The position numbers and the translations under genes are program-made. Below the pieces are notes generated by a model that was not told where the DNA came from, ran no database searches, and worked only from the letters and a program-made list of their open reading frames with translations. From positions 18,071 through 82,070 of the forward strand of contig NZ_JAHXDN010000011.1 of NCBI RefSeq assembly GCF_019375555.1: DNA of 64,000 bases, read 5' to 3'. The stretch comes from Roseobacter insulae. Lineage in GTDB: Bacteria; Pseudomonadota; Alphaproteobacteria; Rhodobacterales; Rhodobacteraceae. Shown piece by piece: positions 1 through 7,287 of this stretch (position 1 is the stretch's first letter; each line of letters begins with the position of its first letter).

Positions 1-695
1 CCGATCAGGATCTGTTGCGCATCGACATCGACGGGGGACGTTTTGCAAATACCGGCCTGTTCACCGGTCACACCGAGATCACCGCCAGCGACAATGCCCA
101 GGTCATTCTGGCCAGCGACGGGGCGGATTTCGCGCTCAACGGTGACAGCAGCCTGCACATCATCGGCGATGATACCAAGGTCGGCTTTGACGGCGATGCC
201 GGTGACACGGGCGTCTTGCTTCTGGCCGACGACGCGACACTGGGCTTCACGGCCAAGGACGGTGAATTGGGGGAGATCCGCGAATTCTACAGCGGCCACT
301 TCAACGCAGATGGCAGCGGCATCCAGTCCGGTGTCAACCTGGGAGACGCGGACCTGTTCCTTGACGTGCGGGAGCTCGATGGTATCGGCGCACTGGCGGA
401 AACCCTGATCTCGGCGGACGAGGTCATTGGCTCCTTCGAGTCACTGGAAGTCCTCGGATTGGGCAGTGACCGAGACGCCACCATCACGGTGGATTATGAA
501 AACGACACCGTCAGCCTGTTGCTGAGCGCCATTGGCGAAGGCTCCGGCAAGCAGACAATCCGCACGATGGGCAATGAAAACGATGCGCAGTCGGCCCCGG
601 AACTATGGGAGGCCCTGACCAACGGGCACGGCATCTACCCCGACGATCCTGTCGAAGGCATCCCCGCCGAGGAGGATGTCGGCATCGACACCTGA
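1..695 (+). CDS. C-terminal part of a large surface-type protein, cut by the left edge
   Basis: The frame is open from base 3 to a TGA at 693-695, so only the last ~230 residues are present. The visible part is rich in Asp, Gly and beta-prone residues and has no Cys or membrane segment. Its first ~100 residues align well with the C-terminal third of the 958-residue beta-helix protein at 15487-18363: a GRF..TG stretch, a shared VGFDG-x-AG motif, then a run of A-x-x-ATL-x-F. The final ~60 residues (TITVDYENDTVSLLLS and neighbours) resemble that protein's extreme C-terminus (GTATVAAPQNGRVTLTVS), but with a further acidic tail. It is therefore probably the end of a second beta-helix or fibre protein. 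Function is not known. A 32-bp palindrome lies 6 bases after the stop. Confidence 0.6.
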   Translation, partial: DQDLLRIDIDGGRFANTGLFTGHTEITASDNAQVILASDGADFALNGDSSLHIIGDDTKVGFDGDAGDTGVLLLADDATLGFTAKDGELGEIREFYSGHFNADGSGIQSGVNLGDADLFLDVRELDGIGALAETLISADEVIGSFESLEVLGLGSDRDATITVDYENDTVSLLLSAIGEGSGKQTIRTMGNENDAQSAPELWEALTNGHGIYPDDPVEGIPAEEDVGIDT

Positions 696-701
696 AAACG
701 C

Positions 702-733
702 AAGAATACCTTTCGCACGCGAAAGGTATTCTT
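702..733. repeat. 32-bp near-perfect palindrome, possible terminator or ParB-type site
   Basis: Arms 702-716 and 719-733 are exact inverted repeats of 15 bases around a 2-base centre (AC). The position after the stop codon at 695 fits a transcription terminator, but no T-run follows on the plus strand. The core TTTCGC-AC-GCGAAA recurs as TTTCGC-AT-GCGAAA at 2103-2116 in the end of parB, so a protein-binding role is also possible. Confidence 0.6.
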
Positions 734-775
734 CCAACACCCTGAAAAATATACTCTTTTATCAGCCCCCTGCCC

Positions 776-1918
776 TCATTTGGCGGGTGATCTGGCCTGC
801 CGGCGAAAGCTGAAGGGCTTGGTGTGCTTGAAGCTGAGAAAATACCGCTCGAAGGTCTGGAAGCTGACTTCGGCGATCAGAACGGCAACCAGCGCAAAGA
901 CCAGCGTGCTCACCCAGATCTCCGCCCCCGCGTCCAGGCCCAGCTGCGCGGTAAATTCGACCCCGACATGCCGGCCTATCAAGTGGTAGAGATACAGCCC
1001 GTAACTGATTTCACCGATCCGGGCGATCGGGCGCCACGAGAAGACACCGCTCAGCGCATGGTCCTCGCGAATGACGATGGTGATCAGGCAGATAGCCATG
1101 GTCCCGTGCACCAGGAGGTTTGGCCATCCCGTCAACACACCCGGCGTCACGTAAAGCACCACCAGGAGCGCCGGAAAGGCCACCACAGGCGCCATACGGG
1201 CGCCCAGAAGGCGGTAGAGCACCGCAAATCCCTTCGGGTGGTTCAGCGTCACGGCCGCCAGGGAGCCGATCAGGATCGCCGCGTAGCCTGTTGCAGGCAG
1301 ATGCCAGCGCGCCAGTTCCGTCTCGATCGGGCGCAGCCCCATCCAGGACAACCAGCCTGCCGCCGACAGAATACAAAAGGTAATCAGCCCCACCAGCACC
1401 ACCGGGCGGGCGCGCCCCGCAACCGGCAGAAGAAACAGCAAAGCCGGCCACATCAGGTAATATTGCTCTTCCACCGCCAGGGACCAGGTGATGGTCAGCA
1501 AGGGCATGTCACTGATCAGCATATTAGAGAAGAATAAGTAGTAATAGGGCAGGGTTCCCAGCTTGTCCCAGCGCCCGTCAACCCCGATGAAATAGGCCGA
1601 CACGACCGTGACCACGAGAAAGTAGACCGGCACGATCCTCAGGATCCGCCGCCAGTAAAACGCCTTGAGGGAAAACTGCCCGTGCCGCGCCTCTTCCCGC
1701 AGCAGCAGGGTGGTGATCAGAAAGCCGCTCAGGACGAAAAAGAAATCCACCCCCAGAAAGCCACGGGCCAGCAGCCGGAAACTGTTCTCGGTAACGTCAC
1801 GGGCGGGGCTGTGATGCCACATGACGGCGGCGATACATAAAAACCTCAGCCCATTCAGAGAGCCAAAAAAACGCACCCCCAGGTACCGTTGGTGCGCCAA
1901 ACTCATCGCCTCTGACAT
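776..1918 (-). CDS. acyltransferase 3 family membrane protein (OafA/ExoZ-like)
   Basis: A 380-residue integral membrane protein with the hallmarks of the acyltransferase-3 family. It has an N-terminal conserved His pair (MWHH), the FLGVDFFFVLSGFLIT segment and the WSLAVEEQYYLMWP motif, with about ten hydrophobic segments and a basic C-terminal tail. Family members transfer acetyl or other acyl groups onto sugars of surface polysaccharides at the cytoplasmic membrane, which fits the polysaccharide genes filling this replicon. The frame extends upstream to a TTG at 1951. The ATG at 1918 is preferred, with AGGG just before it, although spacing is tight. It is convergent with the left-edge gene. 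The acyl donor and target sugar cannot be told from sequence. Confidence 0.85.
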   Translation of the reverse strand: MSEAMSLAHQRYLGVRFFGSLNGLRFLCIAAVMWHHSPARDVTENSFRLLARGFLGVDFFFVLSGFLITTLLLREEARHGQFSLKAFYWRRILRIVPVYFLVVTVVSAYFIGVDGRWDKLGTLPYYYLFFSNMLISDMPLLTITWSLAVEEQYYLMWPALLFLLPVAGRARPVVLVGLITFCILSAAGWLSWMGLRPIETELARWHLPATGYAAILIGSLAAVTLNHPKGFAVLYRLLGARMAPVVAFPALLVVLYVTPGVLTGWPNLLVHGTMAICLITIVIREDHALSGVFSWRPIARIGEISYGLYLYHLIGRHVGVEFTAQLGLDAGAEIWVSTLVFALVAVLIAEVSFQTFERYFLSFKHTKPFSFRRQARSPAK

Positions 1919-2099
1919 TACCCTACATTCCCGCAACACACATTGGCTCAATACCGCCTTCTTGCATGCTCATCCGTCAAAAACAATTTCATTTCGACCC
2001 GGTCAATCGACCCCTGACGCAATCCAGCCCCGGGCGGGAAAAGAGGACAGGGACATTGCTTAGAAAAATTATTTTTTATTTTCAATGGCTTAAATAATT

Positions 2100-3116
2100 T
2101 TATTTCGCATGCGAAACCTGTCTGGCCGATAACCAGGCTTGAAGATCGCGCCGAAGATCGTCGTCGACACCCTTGCCCGACAGGACCAAGGCCCCCTTGC
2201 GCTGTTCAACGAAAACCCCGGGCGCCGCTTCCTGCCGGGGTGCGGGCGATACAGGGTTGAGGGCGCGCAGGGCCTGCTCAAGCGTTGCCCGCTCGGCAGC
2301 TGCCGTTTCCGGGCGGGCCTTGCGCAGCGCGGACGTGAGGCGGGCGGCAAACCCCGCCTGCCCTTCGAGCGCCGCCACAAGCGCCAGGCCAAGCTTTTCG
2401 GGAATGGCCTCCGGGAACCGCAGCGTGGCCCCGAGCGCCTCATGCAGCCGCACGAAGGAATTGATCTTTGAGCGTTTGACCGATGTCGCATTGGCAAACA
2501 GCTTCTGCACGGCCCGGGCAGGGGTCGGAAAAACACCGAGGCGCGCGGCGGCACAGGCCAGATGCGCCCGTTCGTAAAACGACAGGTTCGCGCGGATCTC
2601 GTTTTCCTCAACCATCGCCACATAGCCGTCCGACACGCTCTCCACCGGCTTGATCAAGGCTTCTATGGTCGCATAGCGGGCCTCTCCGGTATCTTCATGC
2701 AGCGCGCGCAGCGCGTGCAGGCGCCGCCACCCGGAAATCAGCCCGAACCGGCCCGGCTCCAGTGCAACCACTTCGATCGGCGTCTGCTGCCCCCTTGCGC
2801 TGAGGCTGCTTTTCAGACTGTCCATTTCCGTCGGATCATGGCCCATGCGGTCCCGCACCATATGATCTTCGGAGATGGCCTCCAGCGGCAGGGATTGCAC
2901 CAGACGCCCTTCGGACCGGGCCGCGTGCATTTCACTGGCCAGCACTTCCAGAGCGGATTGTGCCGCCGCATCGCCGGCCACCTGCGCAATCGGGGCCCGG
3001 GGTTTCGGCGGCAGACCCGGTGAAATCCCGCCAGCTGTCTCTGAATAGGCGATATTAGAGCCTGTATCAGGCCCTGACGCGGCGAAGGGAGGGGTTAGCC
3101 TTTTGCGTTTTGCCAT
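2100..3116 (-). CDS. parB: plasmid partition protein ParB (RepB-like)
   Basis: 338 residues with a ParB/Spo0J N-terminal nuclease-like domain (about 70-175). It shows the 'QQTPIEVV' strand, the GWRRLHALRAL box (equivalent of GERRxRA) and EENEIRANLSFYERA, followed by a helical DNA-binding middle and a C-terminal dimerisation-type tail. ParB binds centromere sites and works with ParA to segregate plasmid copies. It lies 33 bases downstream of parA on the same strand with a good AAAGGAG before ATG, so the two form a parAB operon. A 14-bp palindrome overlaps its last codons. The pair is divergent from the replication initiator, the usual RepA-type plasmid layout in roseobacters. Confidence 0.9.
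   Translation of the reverse strand: MAKRKRLTPPFAASGPDTGSNIAYSETAGGISPGLPPKPRAPIAQVAGDAAAQSALEVLASEMHAARSEGRLVQSLPLEAISEDHMVRDRMGHDPTEMDSLKSSLSARGQQTPIEVVALEPGRFGLISGWRRLHALRALHEDTGEARYATIEALIKPVESVSDGYVAMVEENEIRANLSFYERAHLACAAARLGVFPTPARAVQKLFANATSVKRSKINSFVRLHEALGATLRFPEAIPEKLGLALVAALEGQAGFAARLTSALRKARPETAAAERATLEQALRALNPVSPAPRQEAAPGVFVEQRKGALVLSGKGVDDDLRRDLQAWLSARQVSHAK
2103..2116. repeat. 14-bp perfect palindrome at the end of parB
   Basis: TTTCGCATGCGAAA is fully self-complementary and overlaps the last codons of parB. The same core, with one central change, forms the middle of the 32-bp palindrome at 702-733. Two related palindromes flanking one gene next to parB could be ParB-binding (parS-like) sites. 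This is inference only. Confidence 0.5.
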
Positions 3117-3149
3117 GCTCTGCTCCTTTGGGGGGCGGCCAACCGGGGA

Positions 3150-4532
3150 TTACTCCGCCGCATGCACGCCAGCCAGTTCATCGCGCCGCCAGATTCCCAG
3201 CAGCAGCGTCTTGAAGGCGGCATAGGTCTCATCAAACGTCGCGCGCCCCCGCACGTAGGTTTCCCGGTTGAAATCCCGGTAGTCCGCCTCGTAAATCCCG
3301 TTCACACTTTCGCCGGCCTGCCCGATCAGGGCAGTGAAATCCTGCCGGTAGGGCGACAGGATTCGCCCCAGGTAGGCCTGCATCAGACCGGCCATTTCCG
3401 CCTGCTGTGAGCCGTCATAGCGGGTGATCACCGCCTGCACCGCATCCCATTCAAATGCCATCTCCGGCCGCCCCAGGGCGCGTGCCGCGGTATTTTCCCC
3501 CTGCTCGATCGACTGAAAGGTGGAATGCAGCATGTCGAAAAACCGCCCCGTGCTGTCGAACTCCAGGAACGAGGCGCCCAGGGGAACCAGCAGGATATCC
3601 GCGGCTGACAGCCCGTTGATGGTCAGGTACCCCAGCGCCGGGGGGGTATCGAGAAAGACCAGGTCATAGTCATCCAGCACGCCATCGGCGGCCAGAATGT
3701 CGCTCAGCGCATCCCAGAGCTTCCAGCCACGCGACTGCATGCGCCAGACGGGGATCTGGAACTCTGACCAGTACAGGTTCAGCTGCGCGCCGATCAGGTC
3801 AATGTTGGGCCAGTGGGTTTTCTGGATCAGGTCCCGGGTGGTGATCCCCATCGCTTCTGACAGCGTGTCATCAAGCGGGACGGGGGCCTCACCACGGTCC
3901 AGCCTGCGCTGATTATCGGCCTGCAGGGTCTGGCCGTAGTGTCGTGCAAGAAGCGGGAAAACGGTGGCCCATTCATCCGCGACCCTGCCGCCGAAGATCG
4001 ATGTCATTGACCCCTGGCTGTCGAGATCGATCATCAGCACCTTGTAGCCGTCGAGGGCGGCAGACATGGCGAGATGCGCACAGGTCGAGGTTTTGCCGAC
4101 CCCGCCTTTGAAATTGGCCACGGCCACGATTTTCGCAGGCTCCCCGGCGGGACGGTAGGGGGTGTATTCCTTGACCTTGGATCCTTCGGCCCCGAAGTGC
4201 GCGCGCAGCCGCAATACCTCATCGAGGGTGAACCATTTTGCCCCGCCGTGGGTTTCGCTGCGCCCCTGTGGCAGCTCCGCGTTCTGGCGGAGCACCCGGC
4301 GGAAATGGGCCGGTGCGACGGGGATCAGGTATTTGGTGATTTCCCATGTGGAAAAAAGCCGTAACTGTTTCTTCCCGGTCTCATCCATGCCCCGGCTTGC
4401 CAGGTCAGCACGCCCCTGGTGACAGGCCTGCGCAATATGCGAAAACATTTCCGTACCCGTGGGGGCGTCGAGCTGCGCCAGCGCTGCATCGGGCGAAATA
4501 TTGAAGTAGGGAGGGGCACCGTTGTTTTGCAT
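3150..4532 (-). CDS. parA: plasmid partition ATPase ParA (RepA-type plasmid)
   Basis: 460 residues. An N-terminal ~115-residue region contains a MerR-like winged-helix segment (LRLFSTWEITKYL ... WFTLDEVLRLR) typical of plasmid type Ia ParA proteins that also repress their own operon. The deviant Walker A motif KGGVGKTS is at 142-149, followed by LMIDLDSQGS (Walker A') and a FLDTPPALG Walker B segment. ParA drives plasmid segregation by ATP-dependent binding to the nucleoid together with ParB. It is transcribed away from the origin region (4533-4880) and followed by parB. Autoregulation through the N-terminal helix-turn-helix is expected from the family, but the operator was not identified. 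Confidence 0.93.
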   Translation of the reverse strand: MQNNGAPPYFNISPDAALAQLDAPTGTEMFSHIAQACHQGRADLASRGMDETGKKQLRLFSTWEITKYLIPVAPAHFRRVLRQNAELPQGRSETHGGAKWFTLDEVLRLRAHFGAEGSKVKEYTPYRPAGEPAKIVAVANFKGGVGKTSTCAHLAMSAALDGYKVLMIDLDSQGSMTSIFGGRVADEWATVFPLLARHYGQTLQADNQRRLDRGEAPVPLDDTLSEAMGITTRDLIQKTHWPNIDLIGAQLNLYWSEFQIPVWRMQSRGWKLWDALSDILAADGVLDDYDLVFLDTPPALGYLTINGLSAADILLVPLGASFLEFDSTGRFFDMLHSTFQSIEQGENTAARALGRPEMAFEWDAVQAVITRYDGSQQAEMAGLMQAYLGRILSPYRQDFTALIGQAGESVNGIYEADYRDFNRETYVRGRATFDETYAAFKTLLLGIWRRDELAGVHAAE

Positions 4533-4774
4533 GTCCAGCCTGTCATGTCACACGTTTTGGGAAAAGTAACACAAAATGCGGTACACGCAAATAAATACGT
4601 TTTTCTTTATATTTTCTAGGCAAATTCAGGGGGTTTTCAGAAAGATCCGGCCTGTTCACGGGCTAACCGGAAAATTTCTCTGTTAAATATGGGTTAATTA
4701 TAAGTTACAGGGCAAGGGCAATCTGACTAAGTCGTTTGAACATAAGGGATTGTGCTTCGCATCTGGCATCACGG

Positions 4775-4840
4775 TGACTCTGATACCACGATAAAACGAC
4801 TCTGATCCCCCGTTCATCCGACTCCAATCCCCCGATCAGG
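4775..4840 (+). repeat. three 22-bp direct repeats (iterons)
   Basis: Units start at 4775, 4797 and 4819, exactly 22 bases apart. Each begins YGACTC followed by YRAT and then CC-x-CG: unit 1 TGACTCTGATACCACG, unit 2 CGACTCTGATCCCCCG, unit 3 CGACTCCAATCCCCCG. A weaker match precedes unit 1 (about 4753). The 22-bp period places each unit on the same DNA face, as expected for initiator-binding iterons. Confidence 0.75.
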
Positions 4841-4866
4841 ACCAGCCTGATGCTGGACGCAGCGCC

Positions 4867-4875
4867 TGTGGATAA
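4867..4875 (+). promoter_or_regulatory. DnaA box
   Basis: TGTGGATAA is the exact reverse complement of the consensus DnaA box TTATCCACA. It lies 27 bases after the last iteron and about 100 bases before the initiator start, where host DnaA is expected to help open an iteron origin. Confidence 0.65.
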
Positions 4876-4973
4876 CTAGGGTGGGTGTCAATGAAACGAC
4901 GAATCCCCAGAAGAGGGATCGCAGCAGAGCTTTCGGGCATTTCCGGAAGGATCACAGGCATAAGGCGGGACAG

Positions 4974-5981
4974 ATGAGCACGACAGCAGGGCAGGGCCTT
5001 CCTTCGGGGACGCAGGATTTTTTTGTCTGCGATTTTCTGGGCGTGGCGCCGAAACATGATCTGGCCAGCATGGAGCATCCGATCTTTTCCCTGTCCACCC
5101 GGCCGGACCGCCGCATTCTGAGCTACACCCACAACAGCGCCGAAATTACCGTCACGCCGTCCGTGAAGGGGCGGGCGACGATTTTTGACGCCGATATCCT
5201 GATCTTCTGCATCAGCCAGCTGATGGCGGCCATCAACGCGGGCAGGGCGACGTCCCGGACCCTGACGCTGACCGCGCACGATCTGTTGCAGGCCACCCGG
5301 CGGGAAACCTCCGGAGACAGTTACCGGCGGCTGCGCGATGCTTTCGAGCGATTGGCCGGCACCCGGATCACCACCAACATCACAACCGGCCCCAAGGATG
5401 ACCCGCAGGAGATCACCACCGGCTTTGGCCTCATCGAGAGCTGGGAGATCGTACGCCGGACGCGGGCCGGGCGGATGGTCAGCGTTTCGGTCACCCTGTC
5501 CGAATGGCTTTACCGTGCCGTGTTGTCGAAATCGGTCCTGACGCTGAACCGCGCGTATTTCTCGCTGCGCAAACCGCTGGAGCGGCGCCTTTACGAGCTG
5601 TCCCGGAAACATTGCGGACGTCAGCGCGAATGGCGCGTGTCGGTGGAGACCTTGTTGAAGAAATCGGGTTCCAGCAGTCCGCGGCGGGTGTTCCGTGCCA
5701 TGCTGCGCGACATCATCAAGGCCGATACCTTACCCGACTACCTGCTGACCGAAGAACCCGGTGACGTGATTGCCGTCTCGCCCCGCCGAGATGTGACGGA
5801 GGTTGTCAGCCGCGCCGCGAGCCTGTCCCCCGAGACCCTCGATGTGGCCCGCCAGCGTCGCCCCGGAGAGGATGTATACGCTTTGGAGGCCGCCTGGCGC
5901 GCAACCTGGGCGGGAGGGCGTCGCCCGCCGCCCCGATTCCCTGAAAAAGCATTCCTCAAGTGGATTTCTACCGTGGATTGA
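4974..5981 (+). CDS. repA: plasmid replication initiator (RepA-I type, RPA family)
   Basis: About 335 residues. Features match the 'replication initiator protein A' family of alphaproteobacterial RepA plasmids: an N-terminal SLSTRPDRRIL / ITVTPSVKGRATIFDADILIF block, a central winged-helix region (HDLLQATRRETSGDSYRRLR), and a second one with AYFSLRKPLERRLYELSRKHCG. It is expected to bind the 22-bp iterons upstream and load the replisome. The frame extends to a GTG at 4881, but ATG at 4974 has a good AAGGCGGG ribosome site, leaves the DnaA box outside the gene and matches family starts (MSTTAGQGLPSG). It is divergent from parAB. Confidence 0.88.
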   Translation: MSTTAGQGLPSGTQDFFVCDFLGVAPKHDLASMEHPIFSLSTRPDRRILSYTHNSAEITVTPSVKGRATIFDADILIFCISQLMAAINAGRATSRTLTLTAHDLLQATRRETSGDSYRRLRDAFERLAGTRITTNITTGPKDDPQEITTGFGLIESWEIVRRTRAGRMVSVSVTLSEWLYRAVLSKSVLTLNRAYFSLRKPLERRLYELSRKHCGRQREWRVSVETLLKKSGSSSPRRVFRAMLRDIIKADTLPDYLLTEEPGDVIAVSPRRDVTEVVSRAASLSPETLDVARQRRPGEDVYALEAAWRATWAGGRRPPPRFPEKAFLKWISTVD

Positions 5982-6146
5982 ACCGGTTCTCGGAGGGGTT
6001 GTGGCTGTTAATATTTGGCCTCCCCGGTTGTTTCCAAAAGCGCTACAAAAAGCCACGTGAATGCTTATTTTTTCGCAGGAGCGTGCAATAATGCTCAAAA
6101 GCCCTTTGAATATGGCAAAAGTTGGCCATTTTCCGCCCAAAAATGC

Positions 6147-6175
6147 TTGTGAGCGGGAAGCCGCTGAGATATGTT
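6147..6175 (+). promoter_or_regulatory. candidate sigma-70-type promoter for the VPLPA-CTERM gene
   Basis: TTGTGA at 6147-6152 and TATGTT at 6170-6175 are separated by 17 bases and lie about 75 bases before the start codon. Each box matches consensus at four of six positions. An imperfect inverted repeat ATGGC-N8-GCCAT (6112-6129) lies just upstream and could be an operator. Weak evidence only. Confidence 0.3.
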
Positions 6176-6248
6176 AACAGAGTACTAATTTAACGATCTG
6201 GCTTTTCCTTTTTTGATACAGGCCATGGTCACAAAAAGGTGGATGATA

Positions 6249-6878
6249 ATGAGACTAGTAAAAACTATTTCAATAGCACTCGCAGCAATTGCCCTCAGTG
6301 GCGCTGCACACGCGGCGACATTCGGTTGGACAGAAGGTCTGCGTCCTGACGTTGTTGGCACAAACCGCATCGTACCTACAGATGCGAACAACGCCCCTCC
6401 CGGTTTCGACCTGGGAACGATCAATGGTGGCCAGTCCATCGACCTGCACGGTCGTATCGTTGACGCGGCGGACATCTACCAGTTCACATCGAAGCGCAAG
6501 TTCCGCATCGACTTCATCTTTGAAGGTTTCGACGCGATCGTTAACGGCAATGTCAAGACGATCAACACATCCGGTTTCGTCTCGCAGCCGCTGGACGCGG
6601 ATGACGGTGCTGTTGTGAACATGTTCCTCGAAGATGCCGGCGGTCTGCCAGGTGCCGCTGCAGGCAACTCGTTTGTCACGGACATCACCTCGGGTGACTC
6701 CACGATCTTTGGTCGCACAGCGCCAGGGACATATACCTTCACCATCGATGGCCTCAACAACTTCGACGCCCTCTATGACATCCGCATCACAGCGGTACCA
6801 CTGCCAGCCGGTGGCCTGCTGCTGCTGACAGCTCTGGGTGGTCTGGGCATCGCACGTCGCCGCCGCGCCGCGGCCTAA
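6249..6878 (+). CDS. VPLPA-CTERM sorting domain-containing secreted protein
   Basis: 209 residues. The N-terminus is a clear signal peptide (basic MRLVK, hydrophobic ISIALAAIALSG, cleavage after AHA at about 22). The C-terminus is a VPLPA-CTERM signal: the VPLPAGG motif, a hydrophobic stretch, then an Arg cluster (GIARRRRAAA). Such proteins are cut and anchored or released by exosortase D, which is encoded convergently at 7288-8892. The mature middle (about 23-180) is Asn/Asp/Gly-rich and beta-prone without a recognised enzymatic motif, so it may be a surface or matrix protein. ATG at 6249 is chosen because AAAGGTGG lies just upstream; a TTG at 6213 is in frame. A strong terminator follows. 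Confidence 0.85.
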   Translation: MRLVKTISIALAAIALSGAAHAATFGWTEGLRPDVVGTNRIVPTDANNAPPGFDLGTINGGQSIDLHGRIVDAADIYQFTSKRKFRIDFIFEGFDAIVNGNVKTINTSGFVSQPLDADDGAVVNMFLEDAGGLPGAAAGNSFVTDITSGDSTIFGRTAPGTYTFTIDGLNNFDALYDIRITAVPLPAGGLLLLTALGGLGIARRRRAAA

Positions 6879-6901
6879 GCGACACTTCATAAATTCGAAA
6901 G

Positions 6902-6931
6902 GCCCCTGTCTTCGTGACAGGGGCTTTTTTT
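6902..6931 (+). terminator. Rho-independent terminator after the VPLPA-CTERM gene
   Basis: A 9-bp GC-rich stem GCCCCTGTC / GACAGGGGC (6902-6910, 6916-6924) with a TTCGT loop is followed by seven T residues (6925-6931). It lies 24 bases after the stop codon and is the clearest terminator in the window. Confidence 0.92.
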
Positions 6932-7287
6932 ATGCCTGCATGAATACCACCCCGTGCAGGAACATCTCCCCGCCATGACCTGCTTGATGTAGGGCACATC
7001 CTCTGGCCCATCTCACGGCCTGCCTGTACCTGCTTGCCCGTGTGAGGCCGTGCTCACCTATTCTGCCGATGGCGTTCCGCCTGACGGAGCGCTGTGTGTC
7101 CGGATCGCGGGCACAGCAGGCGTCGCCTTGACCAGTGGCTGGGGGATCGACCACAAAGGCAGCACACAGAGGATCTGTGCGCCCTGTCATCCTGGGATGG
7201 ATTTGTCATTAAGTGCTGCAAACCTGAACCCGGTCGCCCCCGTACAGGGGGGTCCGGGGTGCGCGGCGAGGAGGGGGCTCCGCGGCG
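6932..7287. other. non-coding stretch between convergent genes
   Basis: Between the terminator and the end of xrtD there are 356 bases. Short open frames exist on both strands but have no ribosome sites or recognisable protein features. No repeat or RNA structure was recognised apart from the terminator at its left border. Confidence 0.5.

Larger units (their letters stand above)
4533..4880. other. putative origin of replication and parA upstream region
   Basis: The 348 bases between the divergent parA and initiator genes hold no gene. The parA-proximal part (about 4560-4715) is clearly AT-rich and could serve as the unwinding element. It is followed by three 22-bp iterons (4775-4840) and a perfect DnaA box (4867-4875) just before the initiator gene. 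This arrangement is typical of iteron-controlled plasmid origins. Promoters for parA and the initiator must also lie here but were not assigned. Confidence 0.7.
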
